A stretch of DNA of 43,142 nt, from assembly GCA_022425325.1 (NCBI GenBank), contig JAKMFW010000019.1:1-43142 (forward strand). The letters run 5' to 3'. A program made the translations under genes and the position numbers. The DNA is from Acidimicrobiales bacterium (lineage in GTDB: Bacteria > Actinomycetota > Acidimicrobiia > Acidimicrobiales > Aldehydirespiratoraceae). Positions 22,319-31,059 of the stretch are shown here, piece by piece. The notes under the pieces are model-generated. The model did no database searches and had not been told where the DNA came from. It saw only the letters and a program-made list of their open reading frames with translations. The first letter of the stretch is position 1, and every line of letters starts with the position of its first letter.

Positions 22319-23491
22319 TCAGGATGTGAGATCCGAGACCGGAATCAGTCGGCACGAGACCTGAGGCTCGCGGCTGGGCCGCACGAAACGGATCCCCATG
22401 ACCCCGTGATCGTGGGTGTCGGGCTGGATCCAATTCGGCACGCCCGGATCTTCGTGGGCGACGACGATGCGCAGGTGCGAGCCATCGCGCACCGCGTTCT
22501 CCTTGTCGATGTAGCCCTCGCCGGTCGAGTAGTTCGCGAGGTTCTCCATCCAGTGGTTGCACAGCTGGAAATTCCAGTGCTGTGTCGGCATCTCCTCGAA
22601 CTCGACGACGAGCGCCATGCCCTCGGGCACCCGCCAGTACCCGAATTCGAAGTGGCGGTCGTCGGGCGAGCCACCGATGCGTTCGTACCACTCGCGGGTG
22701 AAATGCGTGTCGTTCTCCCGAGCGAGCAGATCGTTGGTCCAACCCTCGTAGTCGGCCTTCTGGCCGAGGATCAGCTGGCCGGCGACGGCAAGTCGTTCGG
22801 CCATGTCCTCCGGCGATGGCGTCTCCGGCTGCTCGTGTTCGTCGAGGCACTCGATCACCAGACGCGGCGGCGTCTGTTCGTTGCGGTCATCCCAGACGAC
22901 TCGACCCATGAGCTCTCGGGTGGTCGGCGCCATCGACATCCAAACAGAACCGTCCTCGGGCGGGTCGACCGACAAGATGAAGTCGACCGTGCCATCGGCG
23001 TTGGCGATGTCGCCGAGCACGAGCGTGTGCGGCGTGAGCGCCATGTTCGGATTGAACGTCTCGAGATGATCCTCGGCGTCGAGGCCGACGGGAACCGCAC
23101 CGACATCGTTGGGAATCGGCGGACTCCACGCCGACAGGTGGGTGTAGACGTCGCCGGCCGTGCCCGTGATGCGGTAGCGATACCGCGCGTCGACCGGTTG
23201 CACAATGTGGTCCTGATTGGGCGACTGCACCCCGATACCACCCTTGAGCGGCGGCGGGATCAGCCCGATGAAGCGAGGCTTGGTGCCCGGGGTGCGGCGC
23301 TCGATCACGCGGAAGTTGCCCATCATGAGCATGCGGGTGAGATAGCGGTAGCCCTCGACCGCATCCTGCGGATCGCCGCCGGCGGTCTCACGGGCCACGA
23401 TCTGGCCTGCAGCCTTCAACTGATCACAGAAATCGTCCCACGCCTCGCCGCTCATCAGCCGGGCGCGGCGTGCCTCGTCAACGCTCATCAT
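22319..23491 (-). CDS. DUF1214 domain-containing protein
   Basis: 390 residues (389 if the second ATG is used). The C-terminal part HFEFGYWRVPEGMALVVEFE, HWNFQLCNHWMENLANYSTG and HLRIVVAHEDPGVPNWIQ is the DUF1214 beta-rich domain, rich in Trp, His and Asn. The N-terminal 110 residues are helical (EAWDDFCDQLKAAGQIVARE). There is no signal peptide. The function is unknown; the family often lies beside lipid or steroid catabolism genes. A strong AGGAGG precedes the start, and the S9 peptidase gene ends 31 bp upstream on the same strand, so it is probably the second gene of that unit. Confidence 0.85.
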   Translation of the reverse strand: MMSVDEARRARLMSGEAWDDFCDQLKAAGQIVARETAGGDPQDAVEGYRYLTRMLMMGNFRVIERRTPGTKPRFIGLIPPPLKGGIGVQSPNQDHIVQPVDARYRYRITGTAGDVYTHLSAWSPPIPNDVGAVPVGLDAEDHLETFNPNMALTPHTLVLGDIANADGTVDFILSVDPPEDGSVWMSMAPTTRELMGRVVWDDRNEQTPPRLVIECLDEHEQPETPSPEDMAERLAVAGQLILGQKADYEGWTNDLLARENDTHFTREWYERIGGSPDDRHFEFGYWRVPEGMALVVEFEEMPTQHWNFQLCNHWMENLANYSTGEGYIDKENAVRDGSHLRIVVAHEDPGVPNWIQPDTHDHGVMGIRFVRPSREPQVSCRLIPVSDLTS

Positions 23492-23522
23492 CCCCCCTCC
23501 TGCTCCGACACCAATCGCTGTG

Positions 23523-25613
23523 TCAGGTGTCGATGCCCAAAGCCTCGCGGAGGAACGCCGACTGCACCAACAAGAGGTTCTCGGCGACCTCCTCCTGCGG
23601 CGTCATGTGGGTGACGCCGGAGAGGGGCAGCACCGTGTGGGGCTTGCCCGCCTCGAGCAGCGCCCGGCTCAACTGCAGCGTGTGAGCGGCGACGACGTTG
23701 TCGTCCGCGAGGCCGTGGATCAACATCAGCGGCGGAAGTTCCCGGTCGCCGAGCGCGGCCGCATCGGCGCAGAGATCGGTGCGCGCATAGTTGGCCGGTT
23801 CGTCGTTCGGGTTCCCGAGATAGCGCTCGGTGTAATGCGTGTCGTAGAGCCGCCAGTTGGTGACCGGCGCGCCGGCAATCGCGGCGTGGAAGACGTCTGG
23901 ACGCCGCAAAACCGCAAGAGCCGCCAGATAGCCACCGAACGACCAGCCCTTGATCGCCACTCGAGACAGATCGAGGAACGGATGCTCGGCCGCCATGGCG
24001 TGAAGCGCATCGACCTGATCGTCGAGCACCGGTGCGGCAAGGTCGCCTCGGACCGCGCGTTCGAACGCCGGACCGCGGCCGGGGGTGCCGCGCCCGTCGG
24101 TCACGATCACGGCGAAACCCTGATCGGCGAACCACTGCGACGCAGAGAAGAGGCCGGCCACTCGTTGCACCCGCTGGGCGTGGGGGCCGCCGTACGGGTC
24201 CATGAGCACGGGAAGCGGCGTCACCCCGTCGTGACCGCTCGGAAGGATGAGTGCCGTTGTGAGGTCTCGCTCGCCGACCGCATGGAACCTGACGTTGAGA
24301 TCCATCGCCGGGATCTCGCTGAGGTCGACGAGATCGCCGATCGGCTCGTTGTTCGACACGACCGTGCTGCGACGCTCTGCAGGGTGCATCGAACGAACGG
24401 AGCGCACCATGGTCGACCCACCGACGACTGCGCCGTGGAACTCGAGGGCCGGGCTTCGCCCGTGCTCGGTGCCATCCCAGTCGACGTGCACCAACGTCAT
24501 CTCGGTCGGGTCGTGCGAACCGGCGACGAGCACCCCGTCATCGCTCACGTCGATCACCTTGCGGACCTGCAGATCGTCGCCGGTCACGGCTTCGCCGTCG
24601 ACACAGAGGCGACGGGCCGCACTGCGGTCCTCGACGGTGACGAGCTTGCCGCCGTGTAGGCGAGGCGAGCCGGGGATGAGGTCGACCCAGTGCTCGTCGG
24701 TCACCCGATGACGCTCGGCGCACACACCGGTGTCGGGATCGACATCGAGAACGGCAAGCGTGCGCTGGTCGCGGGTCTGCACGGTGAGGATGAGACCCTC
24801 GCTCGACCACAAGGCATCCGCGAGGTACTCCCACTGCCCCGTCGGATTCCACTCAACGGAGCGTCGCTCGCCATCGAGTCCGATGATGGCGAGCGCAACC
24901 TCGGCATTGGGGGTGCCGGCGCCGGGATACCGGATCGGACGCGGAGCCTGAGCCGGCGTGACGGGTGCGGCAATCCACCACGTGTCGATCGGCGCGACAT
25001 CGACTCGTTCGACGAGCAGTCGCTGTGAGTCGGGCGCCCACCAGAAGCCACGAGTACGGCCCATCTCCTCGCCGGCGATGAACTCCGCCGCCCCCCACGA
25101 GATCGTGTCACCGTCCTCGTGGATCACGCTGCGATCCCCTCGGGCATCGACGACCCGAAGACCGTCGTCAGCGATATACGCAACCGCCGACCCGTCGGGC
25201 GCCAGGCGAGGGTCGAAGCCCCCCGGCGCGGTGGCGAGAAGTTCGGCCGTGCCCGCGATGAGGTCAGCCCGTCCGATCTGACCACCGAGCGCGAAGCAGG
25301 CGGTGGTCAGATCACGGTCGGCGTCGAACGCAACGATGCCGCCCCCGCTCTCCCGCGCCCGTTCGCGACGAGCCTGTTCCTCCGGCGGCAGATCGGCGTC
25401 GTCGGCACCGAGCGCCGCCGGATCGACAACACGGCGCTCCGTTGCGGAGTCGACGTCGAACACCCAGAGGCCGTTGACCGGATCCTCGGGCCCGGACGAG
25501 CGAAGGAACGCGACCCGGGCACCATCGGCCCCGACGACGATGTCGCGGGGAGCGCCGAGGGTGAAGCGCCTCGTGACGGCATTGCGGCGGGGATAGGACT
25601 GCGCGCTGGCCAT
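23523..25613 (-). CDS. S9 family (DPP-IV-like) prolyl oligopeptidase
   Basis: 696 residues. The N-terminal two thirds is a beta-propeller (VNGLWVFDVDSATERRVVDP, FWWAPDSQRLLVERVDVAPI, WEYLADALWSSEGLILTVQT). The C-terminal alpha/beta hydrolase has the catalytic triad in view: Ser558 in KGWSFGGYLAAL, Asp637 in HGLADDNVV and His669 in LSGVTHMTP. PVLMDPYGGPHAQRV also matches S9B enzymes. It lacks a signal peptide, so it is likely cytosolic and trims proline-containing peptides. I use ATG 25613, which has CATGAT 6 nt before it; ATG 25631 is possible. The DUF1214 gene follows 31 bp downstream. Confidence 0.93.
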   Translation of the reverse strand: MASAQSYPRRNAVTRRFTLGAPRDIVVGADGARVAFLRSSGPEDPVNGLWVFDVDSATERRVVDPAALGADDADLPPEEQARRERARESGGGIVAFDADRDLTTACFALGGQIGRADLIAGTAELLATAPGGFDPRLAPDGSAVAYIADDGLRVVDARGDRSVIHEDGDTISWGAAEFIAGEEMGRTRGFWWAPDSQRLLVERVDVAPIDTWWIAAPVTPAQAPRPIRYPGAGTPNAEVALAIIGLDGERRSVEWNPTGQWEYLADALWSSEGLILTVQTRDQRTLAVLDVDPDTGVCAERHRVTDEHWVDLIPGSPRLHGGKLVTVEDRSAARRLCVDGEAVTGDDLQVRKVIDVSDDGVLVAGSHDPTEMTLVHVDWDGTEHGRSPALEFHGAVVGGSTMVRSVRSMHPAERRSTVVSNNEPIGDLVDLSEIPAMDLNVRFHAVGERDLTTALILPSGHDGVTPLPVLMDPYGGPHAQRVQRVAGLFSASQWFADQGFAVIVTDGRGTPGRGPAFERAVRGDLAAPVLDDQVDALHAMAAEHPFLDLSRVAIKGWSFGGYLAALAVLRRPDVFHAAIAGAPVTNWRLYDTHYTERYLGNPNDEPANYARTDLCADAAALGDRELPPLMLIHGLADDNVVAAHTLQLSRALLEAGKPHTVLPLSGVTHMTPQEEVAENLLLVQSAFLREALGIDT

Positions 25614-25619
25614 GTCGGC

Positions 25620-25625
25620 ATCATG
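25620..25625 (-). promoter_or_regulatory. Possible -10 CATGAT of the S9 peptidase gene
   Basis: CATGAT on the minus strand is 6 nt before ATG 25613 and matches TATAAT at four of six positions. It is weaker than the TANNNT sites elsewhere. Confidence 0.3.
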
Positions 25626-25680
25626 CCCCACGCCAGCCCCTCATCGGCCGCCCGGGGCTCGAACGGCGAAACGTTCGGCC

Positions 25681-26484
25681 CTACTCGGACCGGTCGGTGC
25701 CGGCGACGTTCTCGCGCTTCATGGCGCCGAGAGGATCGGCTCGGAAGGCCTGGACCGAAGCCTGGTGGCCGGCGAGGGCCTGGAACTCCTGTCCCGACCG
25801 GATTGCAGCCCGTCCGCCGCGCACATCGAATTGGCGGTGCACCAGCCGCTTCTTGATCTGGGTGAGATCCGTGGCGACACCCGCGATACGCGCCGCAACG
25901 GCGAGCACCTCGTCGGCCAAACGGTCGGCCGGGTAGGCCCGGTTCGCCCACCCGATACGAGCCGCTTCGATCCCGTCGACGGCATCGCCGGTGAGCAGGG
26001 CCTCCATGGCGTGGCGCAGGCCGAGCAACGGCTCGTGGTACTGCCAGTCGGGCGGCGAGGCGACACGGACCACCGGGTAGGAGATCTGCGCATCCTCGGC
26101 GACATAGACGAGGTCGCAGGCCGACGCGAGTTCGGTCGCACCCGCCATTGCGTAGCCGTGCACCTGCGCGATGACCGGCTTGGCGAGGTCCCAGATCGAG
26201 AACCAGCCGTCGGTGGCTTGACGACTCCACGCACCGTCGCCTGGCGCCGAGTGGTACGGCGGATCGTCCATCAACCCCGACGAGAGGTCATACCCCGACG
26301 AGAAGCAGTCACCGGCACCACGGATCACCGAAACCCGGACGGCGTCGTCGTGATCGTGAGCTTGGAGGGTGGCGAACAACTCGGCCCGCATCGCGGTCGA
26401 AATCGCGTTCTTCTTCTCGGGCCGGTTGAGCGTGACGTACCGCACCCCGTCGGCGGCGTCGGTGATCGTGATCAGTTCCGTCAT
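25681..26484 (-). CDS. Enoyl-CoA hydratase/isomerase family protein
   Basis: 267-residue crotonase: RYVTLNRPEKKNAISTAMRA, VIRGAGDCFSSGYDLSSGL (first oxyanion strand), KPVIAQVHGYAMAGATELAS (second oxyanion helix) and YPVVRVASPPDWQYHEPLLG. At the second catalytic position the family's Glu is not evident, the segment reading SPPDWQY, so isomerase or hydrolase chemistry is as likely as hydration. ATG 26484 follows the LLM stop by 1 nt, and AGGAGG lies inside the end of that gene, so the two are translated from one mRNA. The C-terminal RADPLGAMKRENVAGTD is typical of actinobacterial members. Confidence 0.88.
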   Translation of the reverse strand: MTELITITDAADGVRYVTLNRPEKKNAISTAMRAELFATLQAHDHDDAVRVSVIRGAGDCFSSGYDLSSGLMDDPPYHSAPGDGAWSRQATDGWFSIWDLAKPVIAQVHGYAMAGATELASACDLVYVAEDAQISYPVVRVASPPDWQYHEPLLGLRHAMEALLTGDAVDGIEAARIGWANRAYPADRLADEVLAVAARIAGVATDLTQIKKRLVHRQFDVRGGRAAIRSGQEFQALAGHQASVQAFRADPLGAMKRENVAGTDRSE

Positions 26485-26485
26485 C

Positions 26486-27538
26486 TCAGACCTCCTCGGC
26501 GAGCTCGGACGCTCCGGTGATCGACGCAGCGATCTCCAGCGCCTCGAGATCCTCGGTGCGGAGGATCACCCCGGTCAACCCGTCGGGCACGACCTCGTCC
26601 CAACGGTTGGCGATCCTCGACGCCGGACCGAAGAGGGCACCGGCATCGATGTAGTCGTCTGGCACGGCGGCGATCGCCTCGTCTTTGCGGCCCGCGAGCC
26701 AGAGTTCCTGAATCCGAGCTGCGGCCTCGGGCCACCCGCGCCGGGCCATCGCATCACGGTGGAAGTTGTTGTCCTCGCTGCCCATGCCCCCCACATACAT
26801 GCCAGTGAGTGGCTTCTTTGCGTCGATCGCCGCCTGGACGTCGTCGGTGACCTCGATGGTGAGGTTGCCCATGATCTCGAAGTTGTCGGGCCGGCCGCCG
26901 CGCCGAGCCCAACCCTGTTCGAGGTTGGCGCCATGGATGGACCACCCATCGGAGCCGTACCCCATCGGCAACCAGCCGTCGGCGACCTCGGCTGCAAGGG
27001 CGGTGTTCATCGGTCCACCCGACGCGATCCAGATCTCGACCCGGCCGGCCGGGTGCAGGATCGACTTCAGCGCCTTGCCCTCGCCGATCGCGCCCGGACC
27101 ATCGAACGGCAACGAGAGTTCAGCCCCTCGGTGTTCGACCGGCGCTTCCCGATCGACGACCTGCCGCATGATCGAGACATAGTCACGCAGGCGCCGATTG
27201 GGGCTCCCCCACGGCTGGCCGTACCACCCCTCGACGATCTGTGGGCCGCTCACCCCGAGGCCGATGATCACACGATCACCGCCGGCGAGCTGGTCGATCG
27301 TTAGTGCGTGCATCGCCGTCGCCGCCGGCGTGCGGGCCGACACCTGGACGACACCCGTGGCCAGCTTGATCTGGGAGGTGTGCGCGGCAAAGAAGGCGAG
27401 CGGGCTCAACGCATCGGCGCCATAGGCCTCTGCGGTCCACACGGAGTGGAAGCCGAGACGATCGGCGGCCGTGACGAGATCAAGCGGCACATCGAGGTGC
27501 TTCGCCCGATAGAGCTCCAAGCCGAGTCCGAGTTTCAC
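26486..27538 (-). CDS. LLM-class F420-dependent oxidoreductase (TIGR03559-like)
   Basis: 350 residues. MKLGLGLELYRAKHLDVPLD, FHSVWTAEAYGADALSPLAF, SQIKLATGVVQVSARTPAAT, LAGGDRVIIGLGVSGPQIVE and WYGQPWGSPNRRLRDYVSIM fit the F420-binding LLM group TIGR03559. The last 100 residues carry AVPDDYIDAGALFGPASRI, common in this branch. The GTG start at 27538 has TAGCAT 7 nt before it, so the transcript should be leaderless, and the enoyl-CoA hydratase follows 1 nt after the stop. The pair suggests one oxidation route on a CoA thioester, but the substrate is unknown. Confidence 0.88.
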   Translation of the reverse strand: MKLGLGLELYRAKHLDVPLDLVTAADRLGFHSVWTAEAYGADALSPLAFFAAHTSQIKLATGVVQVSARTPAATAMHALTIDQLAGGDRVIIGLGVSGPQIVEGWYGQPWGSPNRRLRDYVSIMRQVVDREAPVEHRGAELSLPFDGPGAIGEGKALKSILHPAGRVEIWIASGGPMNTALAAEVADGWLPMGYGSDGWSIHGANLEQGWARRGGRPDNFEIMGNLTIEVTDDVQAAIDAKKPLTGMYVGGMGSEDNNFHRDAMARRGWPEAAARIQELWLAGRKDEAIAAVPDDYIDAGALFGPASRIANRWDEVVPDGLTGVILRTEDLEALEIAASITGASELAEEV

Positions 27539-27545
27539 GGCGCCG

Positions 27546-27551
27546 ATGCTA
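27546..27551 (-). promoter_or_regulatory. -10 element TAGCAT of the LLM-hydratase operon
   Basis: TAGCAT on the minus strand lies 7 nt before GTG 27538. The divergent DUF2889 promoter is 72 bp away. Confidence 0.5.
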
Positions 27552-27623
27552 GGACGGCAGTCGGGCCGAGCCCGAACTCCGACGGAAGGCGGCCGACATC
27601 TCGATCACGTCGACTGTCCCCGA

Positions 27624-27629
27624 TAGCGT
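27624..27629 (+). promoter_or_regulatory. -10 element TAGCGT of the DUF2889 gene
   Basis: TAGCGT lies 7 nt before GTG 27637 and decides this start among several GTG/ATG options. Confidence 0.5.
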
Positions 27630-27636
27630 CCCTCGC

Positions 27637-28464
27637 GTGTCGTCGAGTCCACCGCCCCAGGACCGCCGTGTCCGATTCGACCGGCGGAACGAGACCCAGC
27701 GAGCGGGTGACCGGCCCTGGGGCGAGGGCATCTACCGGCGGCGAATCACCGTGCGCCGCACGGGGCCGAACACCGTCGTCGGCGAACTCGAAGACGACTT
27801 CCATCACTTCGGTGTGCAGATCGACCACGACAACACCGAGATCACGGCGATCGCCGCCGACGCGGAGCGACATCCCTGGGACATCTGTGCCGAAGCCGAC
27901 CGACCGATCCAGATGATCATCGGCACAACCCTGCGCGATCACCCGAGCGTGCTCGGTGAACACGACGCCCGAGCCAACTGCACCCACCTCTTCGATCTCA
28001 CCGGCCTCGTCGTCGCCCACGCCGCCCGGTCGACCACCGAGCGACGGTTCGAAGCCGAGGTCACCGACCCCGACGAGCACGGCGACCGGACGGCACGTCT
28101 CTGGGTCGATGGTGATCTCAGAATCGAATGGGCGATGCGCCAACGCGACATCGTCGGACCGGACCGCTGGACGGGAGCGCCCCTCTGGAGCGGCTTCATG
28201 GGGTGGGCGCTCGCCGAACTCGACGACGCGACCGCCGAGGCGGCGATCGTGCTGCGCCGAGCCGTCGATATCAGCCGAGGCCGGATGCAGGATCTCGACG
28301 ACTACCGCAGCAACGCAGAACTCGCCGGGTTCATGACCGGCATCTGCCACGCGTTCACCCCCGAGAACAATGAGCGCGGCGTGCGACTCGTGGGAACGGC
28401 TCGCGACTTCACCGACCAGCCCGAACTGCTCCTCGCCGACTTCGACGACCGCAACCCGAACTGA
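27637..28464 (+). CDS. DUF2889 domain-containing protein
   Basis: 275 residues. The core GIYRRRITVRRTGPNTVVGE, DDFHHFGVQIDHDNTEITAI, HPWDICAEADRPIQMIIGTT and CTHLFDLTGLVVAHA matches DUF2889, a family of unknown function often next to genes for CoA-linked degradation. The C-terminal part has RRAVDISRGRMQDLDDYRSN and a final CHAFTPEN. The conserved His and Cys residues could form a metal or ligand site, but none is proven. No signal peptide is present. It is divergent from the LLM-hydratase operon and its 3' end faces the putative dioxygenase 13 bp away. Confidence 0.82.
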   Translation: MSSSPPPQDRRVRFDRRNETQRAGDRPWGEGIYRRRITVRRTGPNTVVGELEDDFHHFGVQIDHDNTEITAIAADAERHPWDICAEADRPIQMIIGTTLRDHPSVLGEHDARANCTHLFDLTGLVVAHAARSTTERRFEAEVTDPDEHGDRTARLWVDGDLRIEWAMRQRDIVGPDRWTGAPLWSGFMGWALAELDDATAEAAIVLRRAVDISRGRMQDLDDYRSNAELAGFMTGICHAFTPENNERGVRLVGTARDFTDQPELLLADFDDRNPN

Positions 28465-28477
28465 CGGCATCGATCAC

Positions 28478-29470
28478 TCAACCGCCGTAGTGCTCGATCC
28501 CGGACGGCGCACCGGCACGCATCTCGGCGGCGGCCTGCGCGACCTCGGCGATGGCGGAATCGAGTTGTGCAGCGACCGCTTCGGGATCGGCGGAGAACTC
28601 GAGTTCGTCGAGGAGGGCTCCGAGTCGGCCGTGGGAGCGCCATGCGGCGAACTTCGCCCACTCCGTGTAGAGCGCATTGGGATCGTCGACGACGATCAGG
28701 TCGGCCGACCGGCTCTGTTCGTCACGACTGGTGTCGACCGCCACATAGCCGTTGACCATCGAGATGCGTTCCGTCAGCTCCGTGAGAGGCCCGGCCCGAT
28801 GCACGACCATGTCGCCGTGAAGGGCGATGGCGTAGCCCGGCCCCGGGAAGTCGGGCGCGACGGTGCGATCGGGCGGCGGGGTCTCACCCTGCGCCGAGAG
28901 CGCTGCGGCCTCGTGCTTGGTGCCGAGGAAGTACTCGAAGCGGCCACCGGCGACGAGGGCCGGGTCGGTGACCGTCATGACGAAGTCGAGCGGCAAGGTG
29001 TCGTGGTGCCACTTGTCGATCGCGGCATCGATGCGGCTCGGCTCGAAGTTGATGTGGCCCAGATGCAACGGCATGGCGTGCGGGGCGATCTCGATCCCAT
29101 AGATCCGCTCGAGATGGGCCGTGACCTCGGGGCTCACGCAGAGATCGCGCAGCCACATCGAGCGGTAGCAACCCCCACGGGTCATCGACTCGATCCGATC
29201 GCCAGCCGGCATGGCGAACGCACGAAGCCGCCGGGCGACCGTCAACATGATCTCGGCACCCTCGTCGCTGAGCATCCGGAACGGTGACGACGCCGCCACC
29301 GGCGTGGCTTTCGTGGCGATCTCCTCCTCCGAGTAGCCGAGATCGGCCAGCAGCACGATGTCGGCCGGTGCCTCAAGTTGGAGATGCCGGGCCGGGTCGA
29401 AGACCGGCTCGTCGGCGAACCACTCATAGCCGGGAGGCTGCGTGTCGGGGAACGGAACAGCGATGCCCAT
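28478..29470 (-). CDS. Unrecognised protein, possible Fe(II)/2OG dioxygenase fold
   Basis: 330 residues that I do not place in a named family. The N-terminal part (ADLGYSEEEIATKATPVAAS) is helical. The second half has ILE-rich strands with KWHHDTLPLDFVMTVTDPA, RFEYFLGTKHEAAAL, GYAIALHGDMVVHRAGPLTE and ERISMVNGYVAVDTSRD. An H-x-D (WHHD), a distal His (VVHRAGPL) and an Arg (ERISMV) occur in the order expected for a double-stranded beta-helix Fe(II)/2-oxoglutarate enzyme, as in phytanoyl-CoA hydroxylase-like proteins. This is inference from the motif order only. AATACT lies 6 nt before ATG 29470, and the MFS gene is divergent 128 bp away. Confidence 0.6.
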   Translation of the reverse strand: MGIAVPFPDTQPPGYEWFADEPVFDPARHLQLEAPADIVLLADLGYSEEEIATKATPVAASSPFRMLSDEGAEIMLTVARRLRAFAMPAGDRIESMTRGGCYRSMWLRDLCVSPEVTAHLERIYGIEIAPHAMPLHLGHINFEPSRIDAAIDKWHHDTLPLDFVMTVTDPALVAGGRFEYFLGTKHEAAALSAQGETPPPDRTVAPDFPGPGYAIALHGDMVVHRAGPLTELTERISMVNGYVAVDTSRDEQSRSADLIVVDDPNALYTEWAKFAAWRSHGRLGALLDELEFSADPEAVAAQLDSAIAEVAQAAAEMRAGAPSGIEHYGG

Positions 29471-29476
29471 CCCGCC

Positions 29477-29482
29477 AGTATT
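29477..29482 (-). promoter_or_regulatory. Possible -10 AATACT of the putative dioxygenase gene
   Basis: AATACT on the minus strand is 6 nt before ATG 29470 and matches TATAAT at four positions. Confidence 0.35.
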
Positions 29483-29586
29483 GGCACGGAACGATCATGC
29501 GTCCAACACCCCTGGCGGCCCCCGGCGACCGCCGCGGAGCGGCACCGACGGTCCGTTGCACGACCGTGGAGCCGAACCGTCGCCGG

Positions 29587-29592
29587 TAGCGT
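29587..29592 (+). promoter_or_regulatory. -10 element TAGCGT of the MFS-dehydrogenase pair
   Basis: TAGCGT lies 6 nt before ATG 29599; the same hexamer is used at 27624. Confidence 0.5.
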
Positions 29593-29598
29593 TCCAGC

Positions 29599-31059
29599 AT
29601 GGCCGAGACCGCACCTCCAGACACCATCTTCAGTGGTGAGAAACGAGGGCTGACGATCGCGGTGATGGCCTCGATCGGGATCATCGCCTACTCCAACCTC
29701 GGCCTCACCGCCGCCCTTCCGGACATCGGCAACGACCTCGGCGACGTCGCGCTCCTGCCGTGGACGATCACGGTCGAGTTGCTCATGTCCGGCGTCGCCG
29801 TCCTCGCCGCCGGTCCCGTCGTCGACGGCCTCGGCACCCGCAGAGTCTTTCGCTGGTCCGTCGTCGGCTTCGTGATCACGTCGGCGTTGTGCGGGCTGGC
29901 TCCGACGATGCTGCTGCTCGTGATCGGACGAGCACTCCAGGGCATCACGATCGGTGTGCTGCTCACCTCGGCGATGGCGGCAATCGGTCTCTCCTATCCC
30001 GTGCACCAGCGCGCCCGGGTATTCGCCATGAACTCCACTGTCTGGGGCGTGATGAGCGTCGCCGGGCCCTCGATCGCTGCGGTCATGGTTGCCACCCTCA
30101 ACTGGCGTGGTGTCTTCTTCTTCAGTGTTCCGGTTGGCCTCGTCGCCGGGGCGCTTGCCTGGAACAACCTTCCCGGCCCGACAAGCGAGGCCCGGGCCTC
30201 CACCGCCGACGTTCGCGGTATCGGCATCGTCGCTGTCATCGCTGCTGCCGGCCTCGCCGTCGCTCAGGGTTCGTTGACGGCGATCGCCGGCGGCACGCTC
30301 GTCGCGGCGCTCGGCGTGTTCGGGTACGCCCGTCACGCCCGTTCGGTGCCCGACCCTGTCGTGCGGCCCCGGCATCTGTTCGCCACCCGGTTCCGCAGCG
30401 TGCACACCACCTCGCTGCTCGCCGTCGGCGGAGCGCTCGGCTTTCACTCGTTCTTGCCGGTGTACCTCAACGGTGCCCGCGGCCTCTCGACCACTGCCGC
30501 CGCCTTCTCGGTCGCCTACCTGTCAGCCGGGTGGACGACCGGCGCCGTCAGCAGCAGCCGACTCCAGGACCGCATCCTGCGCGAGCAGGTCGTGTTGATT
30601 GGATCAGTCGTCTTGTCGATCGGCATCCTCCTCTCAACGGTGCTCGTCTGGGCCGAGGCGCCGGTCGCCGTGCTCGCGATCGGCCTGTTCATCTCCGGAC
30701 TCGGAACAGGCGCGATCTCCACCACCGGCATCAACGTCCTGCAGGAACGCACACCGCTTTCCGAGATGGGTCGGGTCAACGGGGCCCACCAATTCACCCG
30801 CTCGATGTCGGTCACCTACGGCGTCGGCATCGCCGGCGCAGTGATCCTGACAACCGTCGACCGCCGCACCGGCGACGTGGAAGCGGTGCGCGACCTCCTC
30901 GGTGGCGACGTCGAGACGGTGAGCCGGCCGGTCGCCGATGCCCTCGGCGCCGGCTTCCTCTTCGCCATTGCGGTGGCGGCAGTTGCCGCGGTGACGACCA
31001 TCCCGGCTGCCCGGCACCTCGTGCGGAGCCGGCCCGAAGCGGTAACCTCCGCGGCGTGA
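29599..31059 (+). CDS. MFS transporter (DHA2-like drug/metabolite exporter)
   Basis: 486 residues and up to 14 membrane helices, a length that fits the DHA2 branch. Motif A is GPVVDGLGTRRVFRWSVVGF, the fourth-helix region is VIGRALQGITIGVLLTSAMA and the fifth-helix motif is NSTVWGVMSVAGPSIAAVMV, the G-x3-G-P-x3-G pattern of proton-driven exporters. LNWRGVFFFSVPVGL follows, as in this group. The N-terminal 15 residues are polar. ATG 29599 has TAGCGT 6 nt before it. Its stop overlaps the GTG of the zinc-dehydrogenase gene (GTGA). The exported compound is unknown. Confidence 0.88.
   Translation: MAETAPPDTIFSGEKRGLTIAVMASIGIIAYSNLGLTAALPDIGNDLGDVALLPWTITVELLMSGVAVLAAGPVVDGLGTRRVFRWSVVGFVITSALCGLAPTMLLLVIGRALQGITIGVLLTSAMAAIGLSYPVHQRARVFAMNSTVWGVMSVAGPSIAAVMVATLNWRGVFFFSVPVGLVAGALAWNNLPGPTSEARASTADVRGIGIVAVIAAAGLAVAQGSLTAIAGGTLVAALGVFGYARHARSVPDPVVRPRHLFATRFRSVHTTSLLAVGGALGFHSFLPVYLNGARGLSTTAAAFSVAYLSAGWTTGAVSSSRLQDRILREQVVLIGSVVLSIGILLSTVLVWAEAPVAVLAIGLFISGLGTGAISTTGINVLQERTPLSEMGRVNGAHQFTRSMSVTYGVGIAGAVILTTVDRRTGDVEAVRDLLGGDVETVSRPVADALGAGFLFAIAVAAVAAVTTIPAARHLVRSRPEAVTSAA
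31043..31048 (+). promoter_or_regulatory. Possible internal -10 TAACCT
   Basis: TAACCT lies 7 nt before GTG 31056, inside the last codons of the MFS gene. It could give the dehydrogenase its own leaderless transcript in addition to coupling through the 4-nt overlap. Confidence 0.35.

Noticed and set aside
22275-22850. Minus-strand frame of 191 residues
   Set aside because: Overlaps the DUF1214 gene in another frame of the same strand; Arg-rich shadow.
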